A stretch of DNA of 64,000 bases from assembly GCA_036495685.1 (NCBI GenBank), contig DASXMJ010000114.1, positions 1 through 64,000 on the forward strand. The letters are read 5' to 3'. This DNA is from Candidatus Binataceae bacterium (GTDB lineage Bacteria; Desulfobacterota; Binatia; Binatales; Binataceae). The notes beneath the pieces were generated by a model. That model was not told the origin of the DNA, did no database searches, and saw only the letters and a list, made by a program, of their open reading frames with translations. Shown piece after piece: positions 9,101-16,846 of this stretch; position 1 is the first letter of the stretch; each line of letters opens with the position of its first letter. The translations under genes were made by a program, and so were the position numbers.

Positions 9101-9463
9101 GTGATGGACGGCGTCGATCATCAGCTTGACCGCCGGATCCACGATGGCGCGCGCTTCCTCGGGGTCGAGGTCCTCAATCAGCTCCATCGACCCTTTGATG
9201 TCGGCGAACAGCGCGGTGACGGTCTTGCGCTCACCCTGGAGAATATCAGGACTGGACGTCTCGGCTACTCGAATCTGAGGCTCGTCGGACTTTGTGGGGG
9301 CCGCAATAGGTGTTCCAAGCAAAGTCCCACAATCGCCGCAGAATTTTTCACCAGGCTGAGTTGCAGCGCCGCATCGTGGACACTTGGCTGCAAGCAGAGA
9401 GCCGCATTGGGTGCAGAACTTACGCCCCTCGAGGTTTTCAGCTCCGCACTTCGCGCAGCGCAT
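6137..9463 (-). CDS. Zinc-ribbon class III adenylate cyclase/AAA ATPase with TPR tail, copy B
   Basis: A complete 1108-residue signalling protein. Domains in order: two zinc ribbons (CAKCG, CTQCG, CPRCG, CGDCG; residues 1-50); a class III cyclase domain (about 75-260; ALFADIKGS and TGDGIFALFG carry metal and substrate residues); an AAA-type ATPase starting GRQRELDAM with Walker A AEPGVGKS and a FEDLHWIDD Walker B; and a long helical TPR-like C-terminus. By family it converts ATP or GTP to a cyclic nucleotide and couples this to a STAND/MalT-like ATPase, usually as a cytoplasmic sensor. It is the paralogue of the partial gene at the left edge. Translation stops at TGA 6137-6139, but the same frame stays open far beyond. 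Confidence 0.88.
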   Translation of the reverse strand: MRCAKCGAENLEGRKFCTQCGSLLAAKCPRCGAATQPGEKFCGDCGTLLGTPIAAPTKSDEPQIRVAETSSPDILQGERKTVTALFADIKGSMELIEDLDPEEARAIVDPAVKLMIDAVHHYGGYVAQPTGDGIFALFGAPVAYEDHPQRALLAALRMQQELKRYSDRTRAEGRLPIQVRVGVNTGEVVVREIRTGEKHGEYAPIGHSTSLAARMQALAPIGSIAATEQVRKLCEGYFAFTALGPTKVKGVSEPVNVYEVTGLGPLRTRLQRSAGRGYNKFVGRQRELDAMKHAAEQARAGRGQMVAAMAEPGVGKSRLLFEFKAVSQSGWMVLETFSVSHQKASAYLPVIGLLHGYLAIDAGDDLRKRREKVTGRVVALDRSLEDTLPYLFALLGIVEGDDPLARMDGQVKKRRTLEAIKRILLRESLNQPLMVIFEDLHWIDDETQALLNLLADSIGTAKVLLLVNYRPEYSHQWSGKTYYTQVRLDPLGQERAEEMLSAMLGDGQDLDPLKRVIVEKTEGNPLFMEEIVQSMFEDGALVRNGTVKLAKSLNQLRIPPTVQGILAARIDRLPADVKDLLQTLAVIGREFSLGLLRLVVAKSDEELNRMLAALQLAEFIYEQPAVGEVEFIFKHALTQEVALGSLLNERRRALHDRAGEAIESVFPGRLEDHLTELVHHFTQAANADKAVRYLTLAGRQSLERAAVAEAQAHLQQGLEWINRLPDSVERDAREFELASRLVPVLLYLKGFSAHETREAAARAVALAEKGGNLAQLIMQLFWTEIGAWNSGDISGSAALADQILDLAQREGSPTSLGFAHNAQLTVRFYLGDLVGAEEHFARWSLCRDRGGDVQVPVFNIFPFGLAAFSAWMMGHAEKARERIAQMFAVARDSKNPINMAAGRLFEGSLYKLLRDPQRVEAATTHALALSEEHGFVTDWSRIYLGWARAQLGSAGEGVSLIRHGLAGLVESARRGITNYLTCMAEAQALDGTIDDALATIGEALQANPGELLYRPDALNCRGELRFKIAQMELAEADLREAIALAQKMRARAWELRATTSLARLLAKQGKRDEACATLAEVYNWFTEGFDTADLKDAKALLDELSNSH

Positions 9464-9930
9464 GGTGGTTACAGGCCCCCGCTCGCAAGACGGTCCAGAT
9501 TAGGCCTGTTCAGCACGTACCGCAAAAGCTCGAATTGCGTAGGTCGGACCGACCGCCGTGCTTTGGATCCCGTCCACTTTCCCCAGCGAGAAAAGCACGC
9601 GGTTTCGTTCTCGCGATCTAGAGTGCGGCACCCACAAAGACAATTGAAGCAATCGATTTGCTCTACGCCCCCAGCAAGCAGAAACGATTATCAATTTTAT
9701 GGCGGATAAGCCGAAATCGAGGGGTGGATCCAACCCGCGCCTGATTATCTAGGATGCTAATGATATCCGCCAATTTTCCGGATCTATATGCGCCATTTGT
9801 TGTGGAATGGAATTTTTTTCGGGCACTGCCGCGCATACCAAAAAATGCTGCCAAGATTGGGGAAATACGGCGAAATAAAATATCTGGGAATTTCGGCCGG
9901 GATTTATTTTCCGGGAGTTATTTTTTTCCG
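9464..9930. repeat. Upstream noncoding segment duplicated with cyclase-ATPase copy B
   Basis: This is the counterpart of 625-1030. The best conserved block is about 9685-9762 (GATTATCAA, TTTATGGCGGATAAGCCG, CGAAATCGAGG, CTGATTATC, GATGCTAAT). A second match is GGGAATTTC...CCGGG...TTATTTTCC near 9888-9930. The rest (to 10177) is noncoding, with the 16-bp repeat at 9986-10001 and a short direct repeat GGGTATCAA at about 10109 and 10122. Likely holds the gene's regulatory region. Confidence 0.6.
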
Positions 9931-10177
9931 GCGGCGGCGACGAAACGATTAACCGGTCCGCTCGGCGCGGCGCGGAGGCTCAGAGCCAGGCTTGGCGCCA
10001 ATGCGTGCCCCCTGGCCGGGGGGTGGTCGGACGTGCGACCGGGGCGTGTTCTTAAGCCGGAGGACAAGTCGGCCGAAGCGGCCGAAATGCCCCGAATTCA
10101 AGGCTGGCGGGTATCAAATGTGGGTATCAAGACCCGGGAGAAAGGCGGGTTATCGGGGAAAAGTGCTTGATTTTACT

Positions 10178-10252
10178 TGGTGATCCCAGCGGGAGTCGAA
10201 CCCGCGTTCCCGACGTGAGAGGCCGGTGTCCTAACCACTAGACGATGGGACC
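10178..10252 (-). tRNA. tRNA-Glu (CTC)
   Basis: A full cloverleaf on the minus strand. Acceptor GGTCCCA pairs with TGGGATC, the T-arm contains GGTTCGACTCC, and the anticodon loop TCTCA in the stem-loop GGCCTCTCACGTC gives anticodon CTC. The 3' CCA is encoded. It sits 34 bases downstream of tRNA-Gln in the same orientation, so the two are probably one transcript. Confidence 0.93.
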
Positions 10253-10286
10253 GTCTGTCGCGCGCCCACCTTAGGGGAAGTGGGTT

Positions 10287-10362
10287 TGGCTGAGGAGGAA
10301 GGACTCGAACCTTCAATCGCCTGATCCAGAGTCAGGTGGCTTGCCAATTAGCCGACTCCTCA
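10287..10362 (-). tRNA. tRNA-Gln (CTG)
   Basis: The minus-strand cloverleaf has acceptor TGAGGAG pairing with CTCCTCA, a D-arm GGCTAATTGGCAAGCC, anticodon loop ACTCTGGA (anticodon CTG), a T-arm with GGTTCGAGTCC and an encoded CCA. It is the first tRNA of a two-gene unit with tRNA-Glu. Confidence 0.93.
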
Positions 10363-10757
10363 GCGCTAGAAAAATATAACCAAGCATCCGGTCTCGCGCC
10401 ACCGCGGAGGTATAAGCTTTTGAACGGGGTTGCGGCGTAACTGTGAGACCAAACGGTCATGGCGGAGCAAGCGGTCCCTCAGGTCGCTGTCCTCCTTCGG
10501 CATAGGCTGCGCCACTCGCACCGGGTTTTTCGGTGAGACCGGAACCGCGCGACTCACGCGGATTTGTTCTGGGCCCGAGCAGTCTTCACCAACTCCCGCA
10601 AGCAGGTTTCAACATAACTTTTTCCCGCGGCATCTCGGCGATCTCGCTTGAAGGCAGTTGACCCTGCCGTTAGAAGCCGCGGATGTCCGCAATAACAAAC
10701 CGCCAAGACCAATGAGTCGGAAAAAGGCGACTCCGGTCGTTGAATCCTATTGCTAGC
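10363..10757. other. Noncoding gap between the ferritin-like gene and tRNA-Gln
   Basis: I see no convincing gene. It should contain the tRNA promoter (the minus strand is T-rich next to the tRNA). A weak hairpin GAGTCG/CGACTC at 10714-10733 lies just behind the ferritin-like gene and could be its terminator, but it has no following T run. The stop codon of that gene is embedded in the short repeat GCTAGC-TTA-GCTAGC. Confidence 0.4.
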
Positions 10758-11309
10758 TTAGCTAGCTTGCCGGACTGTGAAATGGCGCAAGGCCTCAGCG
10801 TGGCGATCGCACAGAGCATCGCAGCGGGCAAGCAGAGAGGAATCCTGACAATTGTGCTCGATCATGTAGCCAAGTTCGCCGAGGTCATGGACCAGTAGCC
10901 GCAGGCAGCGTTCGTACTCGTCAGGTGCCTGCACCGCTTTCAACAGGTCAGCGACCAGGTCTTCGAGCTCGGTTTCTTCGACTTCGAGCGCCATCTCAAG
11001 GGCGCGCTGAATGCGCAGTCCCGGCTTGGCCTCGCGATGGAATCGAGCCAACAATTCGCGGAGTTTCACGATAGCGGAGTCTTCCAGCGAGATCGGGCCA
11101 GGCGCATCGAGCTTGCCCTCAAGGTCGAGGACTGTCCAAACCAGGTCGAGGGCCCCGACATGGCGGGCTTCGTCGCGCGCCATGCCAAACCAGAAATCCT
11201 GCAGCTTGCGTTCCGCGGCAAACAACTTCGCAAGCCGCGCATAAAGGGCCATGCTCTCTTTCTCAAGAGCAATCGTCGTTTCCAAGGCGTCGCGGGTTGT
11301 AGCCATCAA
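10758..11309 (-). CDS. Ferritin-like (rubrerythrin-type) four-helix protein
   Basis: A 183-residue all-helical protein. Two Glu-containing helix motifs typical of ferritin-like diiron folds are visible: ALEKESMALYARLA near residues 13-26 and ARDEARHVGALDLVW near 44-58, the latter close to the ExxH motif. A further Glu-rich helix (ALEMALEVEETELEDLV) follows around 107-123. By family it may bind two irons and act in iron storage or peroxide stress; a degenerate, metal-free member cannot be excluded. It stands alone, in the same orientation as the rny operon upstream of it. Confidence 0.65.
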   Translation of the reverse strand: MMATTRDALETTIALEKESMALYARLAKLFAAERKLQDFWFGMARDEARHVGALDLVWTVLDLEGKLDAPGPISLEDSAIVKLRELLARFHREAKPGLRIQRALEMALEVEETELEDLVADLLKAVQAPDEYERCLRLLVHDLGELGYMIEHNCQDSSLLARCDALCDRHAEALRHFTVRQAS

Positions 11310-11451
11310 TCTGATGATACTCCGCGTCTACTTTCGCCGAAAAGATGAGGATACTCAACCACCGAGGCACAACCTCCAGGAATTACCAGCAAAGCCTTCC
11401 GTGCAATCCCAACCCAGCCGAAAGGAGCTGCGCCGCAGCTTAGCCGGCCCT

Positions 11452-11476
11452 CCTTGCCCAGCGTCACAAGGCAAGG
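11452..11476 (-). terminator. Hairpin downstream of rny
   Basis: The inverted repeat CCTTGCC/GGCAAGG has an 11-base loop and lies about 50 bases beyond the rny stop codon. It lacks a T tract on the minus strand, so intrinsic termination is uncertain. Confidence 0.25.
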
Positions 11477-11527
11477 GAAATGGGGTGCATCCTCTTTAGG
11501 CTACACCCTTCCCATTCATGGCCGCAC

Positions 11528-13087
11528 TTAACGTGCTATTTCGGTTGACCGGGTCTCACGGATCACGGTGACTCGAATCTGGCCCGGATAGGTCATATCG
11601 GTTTCGATCTTGCGGGCGACGTCACGTGCGAGCATCGCGGAATCCTCGTCGGAAACCTGACCGGGCTCGACGATCACGCGCATCTCGCGGCCGGCCTGGA
11701 CCGCGAAGCATTTTTCAACCCCGCGAAACGACTTGGCGATTTGCTCCAGGTCTTCGAGCCGTTTCACGTAGCTCTCGAGCACTTCGCGCCGCGCTCCGGG
11801 GCGAGCGCCCGACAGTGCATCGGCCGCGTCGACCAGCGGGGCCAGGATGGTCTCGGCTTTGACCTCCTCATGATGCGCCGCGATGGCATTTACGATCTTC
11901 GCCGATTCGCCGTACTTGCGCGCCAGCTCCGCGCCGATCAGCGCGTGCGACCCCTCGACTTCGTGGGTCAGCGCCTTGCCGATATCATGCAGCAGCGCGG
12001 CTCGACGAGCCTGCTTTTCGTTGAGTCCCAGCTCCGCAGCCATCGCTCCGGCAATGAACGCCGCTTCGATCGAGTGCATGAGGACGTTCTGCGCATAACT
12101 GTAGCGGTACTTGAGCATGCCGAGCAGCTTCACCAGCTCCGGATGAATGCCGTGGACCCCGACCTCGATGATCGAGCGCTGTCCGGCCTCGCGAATCGAC
12201 TCTTCGACCTCCTGTTCCGCTTTGCGGACCACCTCCTCGATGCGGCCCGGATGAATACGGCCATCCGAGATGAGCCGTTCCAGGGCGACTCGAGCGATTT
12301 CGCGGCGAATCGGATTGTGACACGAGATGACCACCGCCTCCGGCGTGTCGTCGATGATGATATCGACGCCGGTGGCAGCCTCGATAGCACGGATGTTGCG
12401 GCCTTCGCGCCCGATGATGCGCCCCTTCATCTCGTCGGTGGGCAATGCGATCACGGCGACGGTACGCTCGGCAACGAACTCGCCGGCTAGCCGTTCGATG
12501 GCGATCGAGACGATACGCTTGGCCCGGCGGTCTGCTTCTTCACGAGCTTCTTCCTCGACCACGCGGATGTGGCGGGCCGCATCGGTACGGGCCTGCCCGA
12601 TCATTTCGTCCATCAAGCTGCGTTTAGCCTCCTCGCGGGTGAGGCCGGCTACCGCCTCCAGCTTGGTGCGAGCCTCGTCGACCAGTTTCTGGCGTTCTTC
12701 TTCCTTTTCGGCGAGGTTCTTCTCGCGCGTGCGAAAACTTTGCTCGCGCCGATTGAGATCCCCCTCGCGGCGTTCGAAGGCCTCCTGGCGTTTTTCGAAC
12801 GCTTCCTCGCGTGATTCAAGTTTGGTTTCCGCCTGCTGCATCTCGCGGCGGCGATCGCGCACTTCACGCTCGGCGTCGGCGCGAGCGCCGACCACCAGGT
12901 CCTTGGCCCTTACTTCTGCTTCCTTGATGATTAATTCGCCTCTGGTTTGTGCCTCCCTGACCGTTTCTTCGGCTTGAACTCGAGCGGCTTCCTGGTCGAC
13001 GGCGCTCACACGTCGCCGCGTCAATCCCCACACCAGGAAGATCGCGCTGCCAACTACGAATCCCAGGATTGCGACTATCAGATTCAC
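11528..13087 (-). CDS. rny: Ribonuclease Y
   Basis: 519 residues, the usual length for RNase Y, a membrane-anchored endoribonuclease that starts mRNA decay. The order is standard: an N-terminal membrane helix (LIVAILGFVVGSAIFLVWG), a long coiled coil (about 30-200) rich in Glu/Arg, a KH RNA-binding domain with IGREGRNIRAIE, and an HD hydrolase domain with HSIEAA and LLHDIGKAL, whose His/Asp residues bind metal. Its start overlaps the stop of the cyclo-ligase gene by four bases, placing it at the end of the ftsY-zapB-zapA-6S-ygfA block. Confidence 0.95.
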   Translation of the reverse strand: MNLIVAILGFVVGSAIFLVWGLTRRRVSAVDQEAARVQAEETVREAQTRGELIIKEAEVRAKDLVVGARADAEREVRDRRREMQQAETKLESREEAFEKRQEAFERREGDLNRREQSFRTREKNLAEKEEERQKLVDEARTKLEAVAGLTREEAKRSLMDEMIGQARTDAARHIRVVEEEAREEADRRAKRIVSIAIERLAGEFVAERTVAVIALPTDEMKGRIIGREGRNIRAIEAATGVDIIIDDTPEAVVISCHNPIRREIARVALERLISDGRIHPGRIEEVVRKAEQEVEESIREAGQRSIIEVGVHGIHPELVKLLGMLKYRYSYAQNVLMHSIEAAFIAGAMAAELGLNEKQARRAALLHDIGKALTHEVEGSHALIGAELARKYGESAKIVNAIAAHHEEVKAETILAPLVDAADALSGARPGARREVLESYVKRLEDLEQIAKSFRGVEKCFAVQAGREMRVIVEPGQVSDEDSAMLARDVARKIETDMTYPGQIRVTVIRETRSTEIAR

Positions 13088-13716
13088 CCGGGTGTACCTC
13101 CTCGGCCCACCTCTGCCGCGAGCGGCTGAACCTGCGGTTCGGCCACCCGAATGAGGGCGGACTCGGTAATGATGTATTGAAGCCGCCGGTCGAAGGATTC
13201 CTGCGGAATCCGATCCAGCAGCTGGAAAGAATAGGCGAGACCTACCGTGATCGCTTCACGCGGCAACGCCGCCAGGAAACGATCATAATGGCCTCCACCC
13301 CGGCCAAGCCGCTGGCCCTGCGGTCCAAACGCCAACCCGGGAACCACTACTATCGCGCGCGCCAGCTCATAAGGTCGTGCGCTTGCACTTTCGGAGCCCG
13401 GCTCGCGGATGCCGAAGGCTCCCCTAACCAGCTCCGATAAGGCATGAACCCGCGCCACCGTCATGGTCTCGCGATCCCGGCGCTGGCGGGGAAAAAAGAG
13501 CTCCTTTCCGGATGCGATCGCGTCGGAGGCGACCAGATCCATGGCAACTTCGTTATCGATCGGAGAATAAAGAACGACCGCCGGCGCGTCACGGTAGCAA
13601 TCGGTCGCAAGCAGCCGGCGCTGAATCGTAACCGAGCGCGATTTCGTAAAGTGCGGCGCCAGTGATGCGCGGCATTCACCGAGCATCGTGCGCAGGTATT
13701 TTTTCTGGTCCGCCAT
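13084..13716 (-). CDS. 5-formyltetrahydrofolate cyclo-ligase
   Basis: A 210-residue cytoplasmic enzyme that converts 5-formyl-THF to 5,10-methenyl-THF with ATP. The signature GQRLGRGGGHYDRFLA, the nucleotide- and substrate-binding loop of the family, is at about residues 147-162. VVPGLAFGPQG precedes it and the N-terminal KKYLR helix is present. It lies between the 6S RNA locus and rny, the arrangement known for ygfA in many proteobacteria. The four-base overlap with rny indicates translational coupling. Confidence 0.93.
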   Translation of the reverse strand: MADQKKYLRTMLGECRASLAPHFTKSRSVTIQRRLLATDCYRDAPAVVLYSPIDNEVAMDLVASDAIASGKELFFPRQRRDRETMTVARVHALSELVRGAFGIREPGSESASARPYELARAIVVVPGLAFGPQGQRLGRGGGHYDRFLAALPREAITVGLAYSFQLLDRIPQESFDRRLQYIITESALIRVAEPQVQPLAAEVGRGGTPG

Positions 13717-13727
13717 GGTTCATGCCA

Positions 13728-13950
13728 TGGCGGGAGCGGGATCAACTACTCAACCACCACTGAACGCTTGCGCCTTGGTTCGAACCCGGACCTCGCCCCG
13801 GTGGACCGCAATCGAGCAGATCGCGATACGCTCGCGGATATTGCGCCGATCCACCGACAAATCCTCTCACGGGCCGCGCGATCGCGGGCCTCGCGTTGTG
13901 GCTAGTTACCAAACCCAGTTCCCCGCCCCCGTACCATCGCTCTAGATCCT
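13728..13950 (-). ncRNA. ssrS: 6S RNA (ssrS), inferred from synteny and folding
   Basis: The 264-base gap between zapA and the cyclo-ligase gene has no good protein but folds strongly. Read on the minus strand, CGGTGGA pairs with TCCACCG across an apical arm in which CGCAAT pairs with ATTGCG and CGAGC with GCTCG. The outer ends CGGGGGCGGG and CCCGCTCCCG can close the molecule. Long-armed folding with a central bubble, between zapA and ygfA in this orientation, is the classic setting of 6S RNA, which sequesters housekeeping RNA polymerase. Ends are approximate. Confidence 0.65.
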
Positions 13951-13980
13951 CATGGGCATGTGCGCGTGCGGGCATGGCTC

Positions 13981-14259
13981 TCACAACTCCTTGCCTTCAA
14001 TCGCGGCGCTCAGCCTCTTGTTCATCGCCTCGATATGCTCGACCAATGCCGTATGCTCTTGGCGCAGGCGCTCGAGCTCGTCGGCGAAGTTTAGTGCCGC
14101 CAAAATCGCCAGGTGGACCGAGCTTACCGCCTGGGTTCCGGCGCGGATGTTTTTGATCTTTCCATCAACCGTGCGAGCGAGGTCCTTGACCCACTGGTCG
14201 CCCGAATCGCTGGCGACGGTGAGATTCTGCCCCATGATCTCGACGTTGATGCCTTTCAT
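13981..14259 (-). CDS. zapA: Cell division protein ZapA
   Basis: 92 residues with the ZapA layout: an N-terminal beta-strand domain (VEIMGQNLTVASD), the NIRAGTQAVSSVHLAILAALNFADEL helix, and a C-terminal coiled coil ending in EAMNKRLSAAIEGK. ZapA binds FtsZ and cross-links protofilaments at the division ring. It lies five bases behind the zapB-like gene and just ahead of the 6S RNA locus. Confidence 0.88.
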   Translation of the reverse strand: MKGINVEIMGQNLTVASDSGDQWVKDLARTVDGKIKNIRAGTQAVSSVHLAILAALNFADELERLRQEHTALVEHIEAMNKRLSAAIEGKEL

Positions 14260-14263
14260 CTCC

Positions 14264-14518
14264 TTAACCTAATTCAATGCCGTCGAAGCGGGCGAGGATC
14301 TTCTCGATCCTGCTACGGACTTCTCCGCGTTCGTTTTCGTGCTGCTTGCGCTCCTGTTCGAATTGCCGAATCTGGGCGGTGGCCTCCCCGATGCGTCGCT
14401 CGCTCTCGGCCAGGCGTTGCTGAAGCTGTTCGTTTTCTTTGCGTAGTTGCTGAATGCGGGTTACGGATGCCTGAATGCGTTCATCGAGTTGCTTGAGGAC
14501 ATCGATCGACGTGGACAT
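14264..14518 (-). CDS. ZapB-like coiled-coil cell division protein
   Basis: 84 residues that are almost entirely one heptad-repeat coiled coil (LDERIQASVTRIQQL, QLQQRLAESERRIGEA), matching ZapB in size and build. ZapB binds ZapA at the Z ring; coiled coils are too low in specificity for sequence alone to prove this. The position directly upstream of zapA supports it. Confidence 0.7.
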   Translation of the reverse strand: MSTSIDVLKQLDERIQASVTRIQQLRKENEQLQQRLAESERRIGEATAQIRQFEQERKQHENERGEVRSRIEKILARFDGIELG

Positions 14519-14562
14519 AGAGAAACTTCTACCTTTACTTTAGTTTTCGATTAACTGGCCTG

Positions 14563-15810
14563 TCAAGCTGCATAAGAGCCGCTTGTGTTATCCCCCTCGC
14601 CCTGCCCACCTTCGAAGAGCGCGTCGACGAATTCGCGCGCATCGAACTCGCGTAGATCGTCGATCTCTTCACCCAGCCCCACGAACCGGACCGGTACCTT
14701 GAGCCGGTCGGCAATCGCAATGACCACACCACCCTTTGCGGTGCTGTCAAGCTTGGCCAGGACTACCCCGGTGAGGGGAACCGCATCGCCGAAGATCTTC
14801 GCCTGACTAAGCGCATTCTGTCCGGTGTTCGCGTCCAGCACCAGCCAGGTTTCGTGCGGAGCACCGGGCAGTTCGCGTCCCGCGACCCGCGCGATCTTCT
14901 TGAGCTCCTCCATCAAGTTGACCTTGGTCTGCAAACGTCCCGCCGTATCGATCACGACCGACCTGGCATTGCGCGCGACGGCGGCCTTGACCGCGTCGAA
15001 GGCGACCGCGGCGGGGTCGGAGCCCTGCGATTGCTTAATCATGTCGACGCCAGCGCGATCGCACCAGACTTGGAGCTGTTCGATCGCGGCTGCGCGAAAA
15101 GTGTCCGCGGCCGCCACGATCACACCGCCGCGCTCTGCCTTGAGCCTAGCCGCCAGCTTGGCGACCGTGGTGGTTTTCCCTACGCCGTTAACCCCCACCA
15201 CCAGGATGACCAGCGGCGCATCGCCGGCGTCCGCGGGCGCGCGCGTCGCAGCCTCGAGGATGCGCGCGATTTCGGCTTTGAGAGCATCGCGCACGACCTC
15301 GGGACGGCTGTCATTGCCAAGCCGAGTACGCACCGCTTCGACGATCTTCAGACTGGCTTCGACGCCCACATCGGCGGCGATCAGAGCCTCTTCGAGGCCT
15401 TCGTAGAGCTCTTCGGTCTTCTTGCTGCCGGTGATTGCAGCGCGGATGCGCGCCAGGAAATTCTCGCGCGTCTTGCGTAGGCCAATTCCGATTCGCACCG
15501 GCGCCTTCGGTGCCGGTGCGCGCTCTCCAACCTCGGGGGGAGCCGCAACTTCGTCGATGGTGGTCGGCCGCTCCGAAATCGGCGGGGCTGCTTGCTCGGG
15601 CGCCAGCGTGCCCTCCAACACCTCTTCGTAGAGCGCTTCCTCCGACCGCTGGACCAGCACCGCTCGCGCCTGCGGCAGCGACGGCTCGGCTTGCGAAGGG
15701 CGCGATTTGCGCAGGCTCCACTGGATGAGAACGCCGATGAATGCGAGCCCACTCCCCAGGACGAGCGCAATCACGATGATGGCGACAGTGTTGAGATCGA
15801 GCGACAACAT
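14563..15810 (-). CDS. ftsY: Signal recognition particle receptor FtsY
   Basis: 415 residues. An N-terminal membrane helix ([20 protein letters not shown]) replaces the amphipathic anchor of some homologues, followed by a variable acidic region (about 40-110). The NG GTPase domain has G1 [22 protein letters not shown] and TKLD-type motifs ([10 protein letters not shown]). It docks SRP-ribosome complexes at the inner membrane so that SecYEG can insert membrane proteins. It heads the minus-strand block with zapB and zapA, and is divergent from the dehydrogenase at 15990. Confidence 0.96.
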   Translation of the reverse strand: MLSLDLNTVAIIVIALVLGSGLAFIGVLIQWSLRKSRPSQAEPSLPQARAVLVQRSEEALYEEVLEGTLAPEQAAPPISERPTTIDEVAAPPEVGERAPAPKAPVRIGIGLRKTRENFLARIRAAITGSKKTEELYEGLEEALIAADVGVEASLKIVEAVRTRLGNDSRPEVVRDALKAEIARILEAATRAPADAGDAPLVILVVGVNGVGKTTTVAKLAARLKAERGGVIVAAADTFRAAAIEQLQVWCDRAGVDMIKQSQGSDPAAVAFDAVKAAVARNARSVVIDTAGRLQTKVNLMEELKKIARVAGRELPGAPHETWLVLDANTGQNALSQAKIFGDAVPLTGVVLAKLDSTAKGGVVIAIADRLKVPVRFVGLGEEIDDLREFDAREFVDALFEGGQGEGDNTSGSYAA

Positions 15811-15989
15811 TTCCGGTAGCGCCGTTTAAACCGCCGGCGCATAGACACAATAACAGCCGCCGGATCGATCCGAAACCGCAGACCAAGGCGCGGGCGCAAC
15901 CGATGAGGCTCGATCAGTGGTCGAGTGACGGCGACAACGACTATAAGATGAGTATCCCGAGTAACACTTCGGATACATAGGAGCGCTCG

Positions 15990-16832
15990 ATGGGCAAGCT
16001 CGATGGAAAGGTCGTAATTGTGACCGGCGCTAGTCGCGGAATCGGAAAGGCCATCTCCGAGTTGTTCGCGCGCGAGGGCGGCAGGATCATCTGCTCCGCG
16101 CGCACCCTCAAAGAAGGCGACCATCCGCTCGAGGGGTCGCTGGAAAGCACCGTCGCTGGAATCCGGAAGGCGGGAGGCGAAGCTACTGCCGTGACCTGCG
16201 ATGTGTCCGCGGAGGCCGAGTGCGAGAGATTGGTCGCGGACGCGAAGAAGATTTACGGTCCCTGCGATGTGCTGGTGAATAACGCCGCGCTGACCTACTT
16301 CATTCTGGTTAAGGATTTTCCTCCAAAACGCTGGCTGCGATCGTTCCAGGTCAACTTGCACGCGCCCTTCATGCTCAGCCGGCTAGTGTTGCAGGACATG
16401 ATGCCGCGCAAGTCGGGTGCGATCCTGAATATCTCCTCGGGCGCGGCAATCGGTCCCGGCCGTGGTCCATACAAGAAGGACGAGTTCATGCCGGGCGCGG
16501 TGTGCTATGGCGCCGAGAAGGCCGCACTCGAGCGGATGACCCAGGGACTCGCTGCGGAGGTATTCGAGGATGGCATTTCGGTAACCTGTCTCTCGCCATC
16601 CGAAGTCGTCGCAACGCCGGGAACTTTGTACCACCATCTCGTCGAGACTATGCAAGATGGGGAGCCCATCGAGTATATGTCGCGCGCTGCGCTGCTGCTG
16701 GTCACCGAACCGGTGAACAAGATCAGCGGCCGCGTGACTTACAGCCAGGAACTTCTGAAGGAGTACGGGCTTATCGCGCGGGGCACGGGGATTGGGTTCG
16801 ATCGTAAGGGCAGCGGATACAGCCAGATTTAA
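15990..16832 (+). CDS. Short-chain dehydrogenase/reductase
   Basis: 280 residues with the classical SDR features: cofactor loop TGASRGIG (about 12-19), NNAA at the end of beta-4, and the YGAEK catalytic pair, with Ser from NISSGAA. An insertion before the Tyr (GRGPYKKDEFMPGAVC) is unusual. NAD(P)-dependent oxidation or reduction of an alcohol or ketone is expected; the substrate is unknown. It starts a four-gene plus-strand run with a lyase and a LeuCD-like pair, 14 bases ahead of the lyase. Confidence 0.85.
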   Translation: MGKLDGKVVIVTGASRGIGKAISELFAREGGRIICSARTLKEGDHPLEGSLESTVAGIRKAGGEATAVTCDVSAEAECERLVADAKKIYGPCDVLVNNAALTYFILVKDFPPKRWLRSFQVNLHAPFMLSRLVLQDMMPRKSGAILNISSGAAIGPGRGPYKKDEFMPGAVCYGAEKAALERMTQGLAAEVFEDGISVTCLSPSEVVATPGTLYHHLVETMQDGEPIEYMSRAALLLVTEPVNKISGRVTYSQELLKEYGLIARGTGIGFDRKGSGYSQI

Positions 16833-16846
16833 ATGCCGGAGCAAAC

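Noticed and set aside
9023-9709. 228-codon plus-strand frame opposite the 5' end of cyclase copy B
   Set aside because: Antisense shadow of the cyclase domain extending into the repeat leader.
10366-10557. 63-codon minus-strand frame upstream of tRNA-Gln
   Set aside because: No ribosome site or known motif; it ends at the tRNA promoter region.
10712-10733. Hairpin GAGTCG/CGACTC as an intrinsic terminator
   Set aside because: No T tract follows on the relevant strand; only mentioned in the gap description.
13742-13984. 80-codon minus-strand frame in the zapA/ygfA gap
   Set aside because: It lies within the structured 6S-like region and has no family resemblance.
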